From Nocardiopsis sp. CC223A (GTDB lineage: Bacteria > Actinomycetota > Actinomycetes > Streptosporangiales > Streptosporangiaceae), in assembly GCF_030766825.1 (NCBI RefSeq), contig NZ_JASFDV010000015.1, forward strand, positions 1 to 64,000: DNA of 64,000 nucleotides, written 5' to 3'. The notes under the pieces were generated by a model. The model was not told the origin of the DNA and made no database searches. It was given only the letters and a program-made list of their open reading frames with translations. The position numbers and the translations under genes were made by a program. Positions 34,182 to 41,414 of the stretch are shown piece by piece (the first letter of the stretch is position 1; each line of letters starts with the position of its first letter).

Positions 34182-34589
34182 GTGGAGAACGGGTACCGTA
34201 CACGCGCCTCCGACGATGAGCGCGAGCAGATCGTCGAACGGCTCACCACGGCGTTCGTGGAGGGCCGCCTGGACCTGGTCGAGTACGAGCGCCGGGTGGA
34301 GTCGGCACTGCGCGCGGTGCTGATCGGGGAGCTCGACCGACTCATCGCCGACCTGCCCGCGCCCGCCCGGCCGCCGCTCGTACCGCCCGCCCGGGAGGAG
34401 CCCCGCTGGGAGCACGCCGACGAGTGGCGCTGGTGGCTGGGCATCGCCGTACTCCTCACCGGGGTGTGGGGCGCGGCGGTCCTCATCGGCGGCGAACTCG
34501 TGCCGTACTGGCCGCTCGTCCCGTTGGGCATCTGGGCGGCGGTGCTGTTGGCCTCCCTCATCTGGCCCGACGAGGGAGAACCCCGCTAG
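34182..34589 (+). CDS. DUF1707 (SHOCT-like) membrane protein
   Basis: This 135-residue protein opens with the DUF1707 domain (RASDDEREQIVERLTTAFVEGRLDLVEYERRV, key parts RASDDERE and GRLDLVEYERR). The domain is common in actinomycetes at the N-terminus of small membrane proteins. Two hydrophobic helices follow (WWLGIAVLLTGVWGAAVLIG and WPLVPLGIWAAVLLASLIW). The start is GTG after GGGGGTGGGAA. Its last codons and stop form part of a 119-base tandem duplication. The function is unknown. Confidence 0.88.
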   Translation: MENGYRTRASDDEREQIVERLTTAFVEGRLDLVEYERRVESALRAVLIGELDRLIADLPAPARPPLVPPAREEPRWEHADEWRWWLGIAVLLTGVWGAAVLIGGELVPYWPLVPLGIWAAVLLASLIWPDEGEPR

Positions 34590-34797
34590 CCGACGGCATG
34601 GAGCCAGCGGACGGGCGCACCGTCACCGGCATAGCGGAACGGCTCCAACTCCCCACCCCAGGCACGACCGGTGAGGCGATTCGGCCCGACGAGGGAGAAC
34701 CCCGCTAGCCGACGGCATGGAGCCAGCGGACGGGCGCACCGTCACCGGCATAGCGGAACGGCTCCAGCTCCTCGTCCCAGGCACGACCGGTGAGGCG
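34564..34797. repeat. 119-bp-period tandem duplication at convergent gene ends
   Basis: Copy one (34564-34678) and copy two (34683-34797) are 115 bases with only four mismatches, all in a 12-base patch. The unit holds the last codons of the DUF1707 gene and the last 30 codons of the convergent DUF3145 gene. Before the duplication the two stop codons shared a CTAG, so the genes overlapped tail to tail. Confidence 0.95.
34586..34678 (-). pseudogene. Duplicated 3' fragment of the DUF3145 gene
   Basis: The copy reads LTGRAW then ELEPFRYAGDGAPVRWLHAVG and a TAG stop, like the intact gene, except that Asp-Glu after the Trp has become Gly-Gly. It has no start and cannot be expressed on its own. Confidence 0.85.
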
Positions 34798-35199
34798 GTC
34801 GATCGCCGCCGCCAGGTCGGACCCGCCCGCGGCGGCCTCCTCCACGGCCAGGCGCAGCCGGCCCTCCGGCACCAGGACCTCCCCGGCCGCGCTGGTGACC
34901 GCGGTGAACATGCCGAGGGACGGCGTGTAGCTGTAGCGCACGCCGTCGCAGCCGGGCGACCCCTCCTCGGTCACCTCGAACCGCAGGCGCTGCCACGTGT
35001 TCAGCGCCGAGGCCACCTCCCCCGCGGTCCCCGGCCGCCCCTGCCAGTTCAGCTCGGCACGGTGGTTGCCGGGTGCCGCTGGTTGGGCGACCCAATCGAG
35101 TTTCACGGGCACTCCTACGACACCCGCGACCGCCCACTCGACGTGTGGGCACAGCGCCGCGGGCGCGGAGTGGACGTACAAGACGCCACGTGCGGACAC
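34705..35199 (-). CDS. DUF3145 family protein
   Basis: This 164-residue protein matches a conserved actinobacterial family of unknown function, recognised by its opening ARGVLYVHSAPAALCPHVEWA and its ending LEPFRYAGDGAPVRWLH. It is soluble with no signal. The GTG at 35199 has a perfect AGGAGG ribosome site. Near-universal occurrence in Streptomyces and relatives suggests a core cellular role. Its 3' end was duplicated tandemly next to it. Confidence 0.93.
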   Translation of the reverse strand: MSARGVLYVHSAPAALCPHVEWAVAGVVGVPVKLDWVAQPAAPGNHRAELNWQGRPGTAGEVASALNTWQRLRFEVTEEGSPGCDGVRYSYTPSLGMFTAVTSAAGEVLVPEGRLRLAVEEAAAGGSDLAAAIDRLTGRAWDEELEPFRYAGDGAPVRWLHAVG

Positions 35200-35397
35200 C
35201 GAACCTCCTGATACGAACGAGTGCGCTTCCCCGACGCCCTCGTACCACGAGAAGGTTGCATACCCGCCTGAATGCCTTTGCCCCATTGTGCCCGAAGGGC
35301 ACCCTGAGGACCAGCGATCTTCTGGGATCTTCCGGCATCCCCCGCCCCTCCGGAGTAACCTGTGCCCCGAAGGTGCTATAGGGGGAGTCCGATCATA

Positions 35398-36024
35398 GTG
35401 GGGGCGTGTTTGCCAGACCAGTCGCACGAGGACCCTGAAACCGTACTTTCCAGCGACCCACGGCACGAACGTCCCCGAACATTGGCCACAACCGGACTCG
35501 ACCTTGACGATGCCGAACTCGTGCGACAGGCGGCGTGCGGCAGCCGTGGGGCCTGGCGGGACATCGTCGACCGCCACCTGCCGATGGTCAACGGCATCGC
35601 CCGTTCCTTCGGACTGTCCGCGCCCGACCGCGAGGACGTCGTGCAGACGGTGTGGCTGACCCTCAACCTGCACCTGCCCCGGCTGCGCGAGCCGCACCAC
35701 CTGCGCGCCTGGCTGTCCCGGGTCACCCGCGACAAGTGCCTGCGCCAGCGCAGGCGCGACGCCCGCCAGTACCCGACCGATCCGGAGAAGTTCGCCCACG
35801 TCGACGGGGACGCCCCGGACCCGGAGGCCGAGTACCTGCGCAAGGAGCGCGACGAGGCGCTGCGCCGGGCGGTCGACCGGCTGCGCGACCCGGCCGAGCG
35901 CCGGGCCGCCCTGCGCTTCCTCGAACCCGATGCCGCCCCGCCGCCGCAGGACCGCCGGGTCGCGTTCAACGAGCGCCGCCGCATGGTCCGCAGGCTGCGC
36001 AACACCTTGGAGGACGAGATATGA
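35398..36024 (+). CDS. Sigma-70 family (ECF-like) sigma factor with degenerate region 4
   Basis: This 208-residue protein has a clear sigma region 2: AACGSRGAWRDIVDRHLPMVNGIARSFGL, DREDVVQTVWLTLNLHLPRL and LRAWLSRVTRDKCLRQRRR (core-binding and -10 recognition). After an acidic linker, the region 4 position reads RRAVDRLRDPAERRAALRFL and a highly basic tail without a recognisable helix-turn-helix. Either the -35 contact is lost or replaced, or it regulates by another route. GTG 35398 follows GGGGGAG; a GTG at 35362 is possible. Its stop overlaps the next start by ATGA, and a CHAT protease follows, an arrangement repeated in many actinomycetes. Confidence 0.8.
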   Translation: MGACLPDQSHEDPETVLSSDPRHERPRTLATTGLDLDDAELVRQAACGSRGAWRDIVDRHLPMVNGIARSFGLSAPDREDVVQTVWLTLNLHLPRLREPHHLRAWLSRVTRDKCLRQRRRDARQYPTDPEKFAHVDGDAPDPEAEYLRKERDEALRRAVDRLRDPAERRAALRFLEPDAAPPPQDRRVAFNERRRMVRRLRNTLEDEI

Positions 36025-36431
36025 GCGGCCGGGAGGGCATGGAGGGCCGGGAGGCCGCACTGGCGGCCTTCGACCGGAGTGCGGACGACATGGACCTCGC
36101 CGCCCTCGTGGTCGACCGGGGGCCCCGCCTCGAAGAGGTGCGGTCGGTGGACGACCCGGTCGTCGGAGAGCTGGCCTTCGAGTTCGAGGACGTGCGCATC
36201 GACCTGTCCCTGCACGCCCGCGGACCGTCCCGGACCCTGTCCGGGACGGTCCGGGGCGAGTTCGGGTACGCCCTGCTGGAGGCCCACCGGCCGGGCGGCC
36301 GGCGCGAGGACGTCGCCTCCATCGAGGAGACCGGCGAGTTCGCCCTACAGGATCTGCACCGCGGGCCGATCCGGCTCACCCTCCGCCGTGACGCCGAGGC
36401 CCCGCTCATCACGGAATGGTTCACCCTCTGA
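36021..36431 (+). CDS. Small beta-rich protein between sigma factor and CHAT protease
   Basis: This 136-residue soluble protein has a helical N-terminus of about 35 residues. Alternating strands then predominate (GELAFEFEDVRIDLSLHAR, RTLSGTVRGEFGYALLEAHR, EFALQDLHRGPIRLTLRR, PLITEWFTL). The pattern resembles a carboxypeptidase-regulatory-like beta-sandwich. I know of similar small proteins between sigma factors and CHAT proteins but not of any tested function. An adaptor, substrate or anti-sigma role is conceivable. It overlaps the sigma gene by 4 bases. Confidence 0.78.
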   Translation: MSGREGMEGREAALAAFDRSADDMDLAALVVDRGPRLEEVRSVDDPVVGELAFEFEDVRIDLSLHARGPSRTLSGTVRGEFGYALLEAHRPGGRREDVASIEETGEFALQDLHRGPIRLTLRRDAEAPLITEWFTL

Positions 36432-36772
36432 CCGCCGTCCGGTGTGCGGGCCGCGGGACCCCGGCGCCGTGCGCGTTCGGGCCTCCCGCGGGGGCGGCGC
36501 ACCCTGCGCGGGGGAGAAGGCCGGGAACACCCCCCAGAGGGTGACCCGCGGCTCCGTCCTCGGCGGCGGGGCCCAACGGTCACAGATCGGGCGGTTCCGA
36601 ATTGCCATTGCACCCCGACAGGAACCACCGGGCCGTCGTCGGTTTTCGCCCCGTCTTGCCCCCGTTTGAGCGACCGACTCCGAGGTGACTTCGGGTTCAC
36701 GCCTCCACACGGGCGGTGACCCGCTGCTATTCCTAGAGGTGCTCCTCCCCCTCGGAGAAAGGCGGCCGGACC
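36432..36772 (+). other. 341-bp leader of the CHAT gene
   Basis: No gene is visible. The stretch is less GC-rich around 36590-36680 and contains a possible -10-like TATTCC near 36728. Its last 19 bases form the left arm of a long inverted repeat that pairs with sequence inside the CHAT reading frame, so an internal promoter plus RNA-level control of the protease is possible. Confidence 0.4.
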
Positions 36773-36869
36773 TTGACCCCGTCCCCTCCCGCACCCCGTT
36801 CCTCGACCCCCTCCGTCCGTTGGCGAACAGGCCGGGACGGGCGGGTGGAAAGGTCCGGCCGCCTTCTCC
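36754..36869. repeat. Long inverted repeat spanning the CHAT start region
   Basis: The arm at 36754-36774 (GGAGAAAGGCGGCCGGACCT plus T) is the complement of 36850-36869 (AAGGTCCGGCCGCCTTCTCC) with a single bulged A. The loop is 75 bases. The pairing would bury the TTG start at 36773 and its ribosome site, leaving an internal GTG at 36845 in the loop. It could be an attenuator or a translation switch. Confidence 0.75.
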
Positions 36870-38875
36870 TCCAACGCGTGATCCTCGGTGTCGACCTGGC
36901 CGAACGCGGCCTGTTCGACCAGACCGTGGAGATCCTGGACGGCACCCATGCCCGGCTGCGGCGGCACCCGTTGGCCGAGGAGGCCGCACCGGTCCTGCCC
37001 GGGTTCCTCGCCAACCTGGGGTTGGCCAGGATCCTGTGCGGCGGTTTCGGCGCTGCCGAGGACCACCTGGAGGAGGCCCGTTCCCTGGCCCGGGAGCGGA
37101 ACCTGGACCTGTTGGAACTGGTCACCCGGCAGAACCTGGGCTGTCTGACGCTGCGCAGGGGCGACCCCGCCGGGGCGATCGCCGTGTTCACGGACCTGGC
37201 GCACCGGCTGCCCGCCGACCGGCGCGAGGCGCTGTGCACCGACCTGGCGGAGGCCCTGCTGGCCGAGGGCCGTCTGGAGGAGGCCGCGCTGACACTGGCG
37301 GACGGCCCGTGGGCGCACGGCCGGTCGGCGCAGCCGGTCACCCTGCTGGTGGAGGCCAAGCTGCGGTTGCTGCGCGGTGACCGGTACCGGGCGCGGGAAC
37401 TGGTCCGCCGGGTCCAGGACGCACACGGTCCGGGGTCGCTGTGGTTCCGCTTGGCGGTACGGGTGGAGGCGATGGCCGACCGGGTGTGCGCGGCCCCGTT
37501 GGAGCGGTTGTACACCTCGCCGCAGGAGCGGGCGCACGCCGCACTGGAGCTGCGGCGACCGTTGAGCGTTTCCCGGCCCGTCCCCCGTCTGGTGGCGGCG
37601 CACCGGGCGGTGGACGTCCGGCTTCCCCCGTGGCCCCCCGCCCCGCGGATGCCCGGCGGGCCGCGGGTGGTCCACGGATCACACCCGGCCCGGACCCCCC
37701 GGGCGACCGGTGGCCCACGGACGGCCCACGGGCGGCAGGAGACCTCTGGTCCGCGGGTGACCCATGAATCACAGGAGATCGGTGATCCGTGGGCGGCTTG
37801 CGCGGGACCGGCGGGAGGGGATCCGCACGTGGCCGGGGATCCGCAGGTGGTACGGGCCGGGGTGGAGGTGGCGCTGGCGCGGGGTGATCTGCGCGGGGCG
37901 CTGGAGTGGGCCGAGTTCTCCGTGCCCCCGGAGCCGCGGGTGCCGGCGGGGCGGTGCGACCCGGTGGTCGAGCGGTACCGGGAGGCGCTGGCGAACGGGC
38001 GGGACCGGCACTGCCTGGTGTACGCGCGGCGGTGGGAGCGGGCACGGTACGCACGCGGCGTGCCCGACCGGGAGTGCGGTCCGGTGGGCGCCCGGTTGTC
38101 CGGGCTGTTGGCCGACCGGGCGTTCGTGCGTCTGGTGGTCGTGGGCGAGGTGGTGGCGCTGGTCGTGGTCGACGGCCGGGTGCACGCCCGGTCGCTGGGC
38201 CCGCCCGCTCGGGTGGCGCGGGGGGTCGCCGCGGCCCTGGCCCCCGTGCTGGCGCTGGTGCGCGACCGGCCGCTGGTGATCGCCGCCGATCCGCGGCTGG
38301 GTCACCCACCGTGGGGTGCGCTGCCCGGGCTGCGCGGTCGTCCCGTCGCGGTGGTGCCGTCGGCACGGTCGTGGGTGGACCGGGCGGCACGGCCGCTCCC
38401 CCACTGGCGGCGGGTCCTGCTGGCGTCGGGACCGACGCCGCGGGGCGCCGCTCGGGAGGTCGCCGACCTGGGCGGGGTCCATTCGGGGGCGCGCAGGGCC
38501 GCCCGGGTCCACGAGGTCGCGGCGGGGGCCGCGGGCTGCGACCTGGTGCACCTGTCCGGGCACGGCCGGGTGGCGGAACGTTCCCCGCTGCTGTCGTCGG
38601 TCGCCCTGGCCGACGGCCCGCTGCTGGCCCTGGACCTGGTGTCGGCGGCACCGCCGGAGGTGGTGGTGCTGACCTCGTGCGGGGCCGGACGCTTCGCCGG
38701 GGCGCTGCTGGCGGCGGGGGTGCGCGCGGTGGTGGCCAGCCCGGCCCCGGTGCGCGATGCCGGGACCGGGCGGGCCGTGGCCGGTTTCCACCGGGCGCTG
38801 GCGGCGGGTGCCGCTCCGCCCGAAGCGGTGGCCGCCCATCTGGGACGGCACGGCTTCGTGTGTCTGGGGGCCTGA
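36773..38875 (+). CDS. TPR-CHAT domain caspase-like protease
   Basis: This protein of up to 700 residues has N-terminal TPR-like helical repeats (residues 30-260), a Gly/Pro/His-rich repetitive linker (about 290-360) and a C-terminal CHAT protease domain (about 390-700). The catalytic His597 lies in DLVHLSGHGRV and Cys636 in VVVLTSCGAGRF, so the dyad is intact. CHAT proteases are clan CD relatives of caspases and separase and act in gasdermin and CRISPR-linked defence or cell-death systems. It is the last gene of the sigma/beta-protein/CHAT module. The start is uncertain: TTG 36773, GTG 36845 and GTG 36878 are in frame. Confidence 0.85.
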   Translation: MTPSPPAPRSSTPSVRWRTGRDGRVERSGRLLLQRVILGVDLAERGLFDQTVEILDGTHARLRRHPLAEEAAPVLPGFLANLGLARILCGGFGAAEDHLEEARSLARERNLDLLELVTRQNLGCLTLRRGDPAGAIAVFTDLAHRLPADRREALCTDLAEALLAEGRLEEAALTLADGPWAHGRSAQPVTLLVEAKLRLLRGDRYRARELVRRVQDAHGPGSLWFRLAVRVEAMADRVCAAPLERLYTSPQERAHAALELRRPLSVSRPVPRLVAAHRAVDVRLPPWPPAPRMPGGPRVVHGSHPARTPRATGGPRTAHGRQETSGPRVTHESQEIGDPWAACAGPAGGDPHVAGDPQVVRAGVEVALARGDLRGALEWAEFSVPPEPRVPAGRCDPVVERYREALANGRDRHCLVYARRWERARYARGVPDRECGPVGARLSGLLADRAFVRLVVVGEVVALVVVDGRVHARSLGPPARVARGVAAALAPVLALVRDRPLVIAADPRLGHPPWGALPGLRGRPVAVVPSARSWVDRAARPLPHWRRVLLASGPTPRGAAREVADLGGVHSGARRAARVHEVAAGAAGCDLVHLSGHGRVAERSPLLSSVALADGPLLALDLVSAAPPEVVVLTSCGAGRFAGALLAAGVRAVVASPAPVRDAGTGRAVAGFHRALAAGAAPPEAVAAHLGRHGFVCLGA

Positions 38876-38876
38876 C

Positions 38877-39530
38877 TCACCAGCCCCGTTCGCGCCACTC
38901 GTCCAGGTGGGGGCGCTCCACGCCCAGAGTGGTGTCGCGGCCGTGGCCGGGGTAGACCCAGGTGTCGTCGGGCAGGACCCCGAACACGCGCTCCTCGACA
39001 TCACCGAGAAGGGTCCGGAAGTCCTCGTCGGACCAGGTGCGGCCGACTCCGCCCGGGAAGAGGCTGTCCCCGGTGAACAGGTGGGTGTGACCCTCGGGGT
39101 CGTCGTAGCGCAGCGCGATGGACCCGGGTGTGTGGCCGCGCAGGTGGATGACGGTGAGGTGGCCGTCCCCGACGGGGATCCGCGAGCCGTGGACGACGGG
39201 TTCGTCGACGGAGACGGGCAGCTCCCCTCCGTCCTCGGGGTGGGCCACGGTCCGGGCGCCGGTCTCACCGACGACCTCGGCCAGGGCCTGCCAGTGGTCC
39301 TGGTGGCGGTGGGTGGTGATCACCCGGTCGAGTCCGTCGGAGCCGACGAGTTCGAGGATGCGGTCGGGTTCGGCGGCGGCGTCGATGAGGACGGCTTCGC
39401 CGGTGGAGCGGCAACGCAGCAGGTAGGCGTTGTTCTCCATGGGGCCGACACTGATCTTGGTGATGGTCAGATGCGGTAGTCGTCGCAGGTCGGCGGGGCC
39501 GCCGACCCTGGTATCTCCGGAGTAGCTCAC
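38877..39530 (-). CDS. MBL-fold metallo-hydrolase (glyoxalase II-like)
   Basis: This 217-residue protein has all zinc-site motifs of the metallo-beta-lactamase fold: THRHQDHW (HxHxDH), the His in RGHTPGSIAL, TGDSLFPGGVGR and YPGHGRDT. The order and size match glyoxalase II-like hydrolases acting on thioesters such as S-lactoyl-thiols, with mycothiol derivatives a guess in this organism. It is convergent with the CHAT gene, only one base separating the stops. Confidence 0.92.
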   Translation of the reverse strand: MSYSGDTRVGGPADLRRLPHLTITKISVGPMENNAYLLRCRSTGEAVLIDAAAEPDRILELVGSDGLDRVITTHRHQDHWQALAEVVGETGARTVAHPEDGGELPVSVDEPVVHGSRIPVGDGHLTVIHLRGHTPGSIALRYDDPEGHTHLFTGDSLFPGGVGRTWSDEDFRTLLGDVEERVFGVLPDDTWVYPGHGRDTTLGVERPHLDEWRERGW

Positions 39531-39565
39531 CCGACCATTGTGACCTCTTCACAGGAGCGAACGCA

Positions 39566-39594
39566 CCGGACGCCCCGAAAGGAGGGGCGTCCGG
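39566..39594 (-). terminator. Terminator of the enoyl-CoA hydratase gene
   Basis: A perfect 11-bp stem (CCGGACGCCCC with GGGGCGTCCGG) with a 7-base loop lies 6 bases after the stop of the hydratase gene, upstream of the MBL gene on the same strand. Confidence 0.75.
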
Positions 39595-39600
39595 CCGTGG

Positions 39601-40422
39601 TCACCTGGCCCAGCGCGGGGGGCGCTTCTCGAAGAAGGACAGCCGCCCCTCGGCGGCGTCCTCGGCGGCGAAGAACTCGGCGGACAGCTCGCCCATGCGG
39701 GAGAACGCCTCGGCCCGCCGTTCGGGGGCGGCCAGCGCCCCGGCGCCGAGTTCGCCGAGCAGTTCTTTGGTGCGCGAGAGCGCCTTGGGCGCGGAGCCGC
39801 GGATGCCCTGGAGGACCGCGTCGAGGGCGTGCGCCATGTCACGGTCGGGTACCGCCTGGGTGATGAGCCCGGCCTTGGCGGCGGCGGAGGCGTCGAACAG
39901 CTCGCCGGTGAGGAAGTAGCGGCTGAGCTGGCGCGAGTGCATCCGCGCGGACACGGGGACGGAGATGATCGCGGGCACCACGCCGATGCGCACCTCGGTG
40001 AACGCGAAGGTGGCGCTCTTGGGGGCCAGGGCGATGTCGGCGGCGGCGACCAGGCCGATGCCGCCGGCGCGGGCGGCGCCGTTGAGGGCGGCGATGACGG
40101 GCTTGGGGGCGCCCATGATCTGCTCGAAGACCTCCGGCAGCTCGGGGGCCGGCTCGACGGGCTCCCCGGCCAGGGCGGCGGCGACCTCCTTGAGGTCGGC
40201 CCCGGCGCAGAACACGGGTCCGGTGCCGGTGAGGACGACGGCGCGCACCTCGTCGTCGGCCATGGCGTCGGACAGCGCCTTGGAGAGTTCCGACCGCAGC
40301 CGCGCGGACAGCGCGTTGCGGTTGCGGGGGGAGTCGAGGGTGACCGTGGCCACTCCCCTGTCCACCTCAAGGCGTACCAGTGGCGTGTCGTCCTTGGTCG
40401 TCGGGGACGAGTGCTGCGTCAT
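39601..40422 (-). CDS. Enoyl-CoA hydratase/isomerase family protein
   Basis: This 273-residue crotonase-fold protein has the oxyanion-hole motifs FCAGADLKE and NGAARAGGIGL and the later TEVRIGVVPAIISVPV. Of the two catalytic Glu of classical hydratases, the second (in TEVRIG) is kept but the first is Gly (GGIGL in place of GGCEL). This pattern also occurs in methylglutaconyl-CoA hydratase-like members, so leucine degradation is a reasonable guess. ATG 40422 follows GAAAGG; ATG 40452 would add ten residues. Confidence 0.88.
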   Translation of the reverse strand: MTQHSSPTTKDDTPLVRLEVDRGVATVTLDSPRNRNALSARLRSELSKALSDAMADDEVRAVVLTGTGPVFCAGADLKEVAAALAGEPVEPAPELPEVFEQIMGAPKPVIAALNGAARAGGIGLVAAADIALAPKSATFAFTEVRIGVVPAIISVPVSARMHSRQLSRYFLTGELFDASAAAKAGLITQAVPDRDMAHALDAVLQGIRGSAPKALSRTKELLGELGAGALAAPERRAEAFSRMGELSAEFFAAEDAAEGRLSFFEKRPPRWAR

Positions 40423-40666
40423 CGCAGACCGACCTTTCTCCGGGTCCATCATCTCCGCGGGTGCGGGGAGTGTGTGAGAGCGTGCGCACCGTCGGGGTAC
40501 GGCGCACCCGAGAACGCCCGGTTTGTGACCGGACGCGCCTCTCTTGTGGCGGAATGCACGAATCCGATTCCACCCTAGACGGACGGATTGTTAAGGCACC
40601 ACGGCCGAGTGGCCCGTGTTCGTTAAGTCCCTGTCACGGTCAGAGGGCGAACGTGTGAAGCACAAC

Positions 40667-40697
40667 GGGGCCGGGGACCGTTGCGGTCCCCGGCCCC
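40667..40697 (-). terminator. Terminator after DUF5998 gene
   Basis: A perfect 14-bp stem (GGGGCCGGGGACCG and complement) with a 3-base loop, 15 bases beyond the DUF5998 stop. Confidence 0.8.
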
Positions 40698-40711
40698 GCG
40701 GGAATCCGGTG

Positions 40712-41302
40712 TCAGCGGGTGGCCGCCGACAGCGCGTTCGCGAAGTTCAGCATGGTGGCGACGGCCTCGGCCCCGTCGGCCGCCTCGCTCACCCGCAGCG
40801 TGAGCGGCTCGGCGGTGATGGCGCCGGTGTAGCCGTGGTCGAGCTCGCAGCTCTCGTCGGCGCAGGAGGCCGGCTCCAGGTCGATGTGGGCGACCGCGCC
40901 CCAGTTGACGGAGAGGTTGACGCTGAGGACCAGTTCGCTGGGCATGCTCCCGGGCGTGTACTGCGCGGGGTTGGGCACGACCCTGGTGAGGGCGACCGAC
41001 TGGATGTTGCCGAGCTGGATGCTGTCGGTGGTGGTGGACGCGTGCGAGGTACCGCCGGTCTCGGTGGGCGGGTGCTCGTCGGTGTGGCACACCACGAGCC
41101 GGGTGGCGGTGAGCAGCATGACGGTGATGTGCCGACGCATCTCCATCGCCGGGTCGAAGGTCGCCTCGTGGTGCACGACGAACGCCTCGGCGTTCTCGTC
41201 GCCCAGGGCCGTGGCGACGGCGTCGATCACCAGCGCGGGATAGTAGCCGCTGCGTTCGATCTCCAGCCGCCAGTCCGTGGACACGGCGCGTGTTTTCCTC
41301 AT
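40712..41302 (-). CDS. DUF5998 family protein
   Basis: This 196-residue protein matches a conserved actinobacterial family recognised by WRLEIERSGYYPALVIDAVATALGDE near the N-terminus (key part RSGYYPALV), FVVHHEATFD, the RRHITVMLLT strand and a Cys/Glu-containing ASCADESCELDHGYTG segment. The fold and role are unknown. ATG 41302 follows GGATAGGGAT. In other actinomycetes it usually sits near the Pat-type acetyltransferase, as here. Confidence 0.88.
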   Translation of the reverse strand: MRKTRAVSTDWRLEIERSGYYPALVIDAVATALGDENAEAFVVHHEATFDPAMEMRRHITVMLLTATRLVVCHTDEHPPTETGGTSHASTTTDSIQLGNIQSVALTRVVPNPAQYTPGSMPSELVLSVNLSVNWGAVAHIDLEPASCADESCELDHGYTGAITAEPLTLRVSEAADGAEAVATMLNFANALSAATR

Positions 41303-41414
41303 ATCCCTATCCTGCCTGCTCCCCGCGGCACTTCGCGACCGCTGGGCGAAACGGGATGCCCAATGCCTGATCAGGACGCCACCCCTCGCCCGTGCGCGGG
41401 CACCGGCCACCGCA

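Noticed and set aside
34564-34797. attL/attR or insertion-sequence ends
   Set aside because: The copies are adjacent direct duplicates containing gene ends, without an intervening element or terminal inverted repeats.
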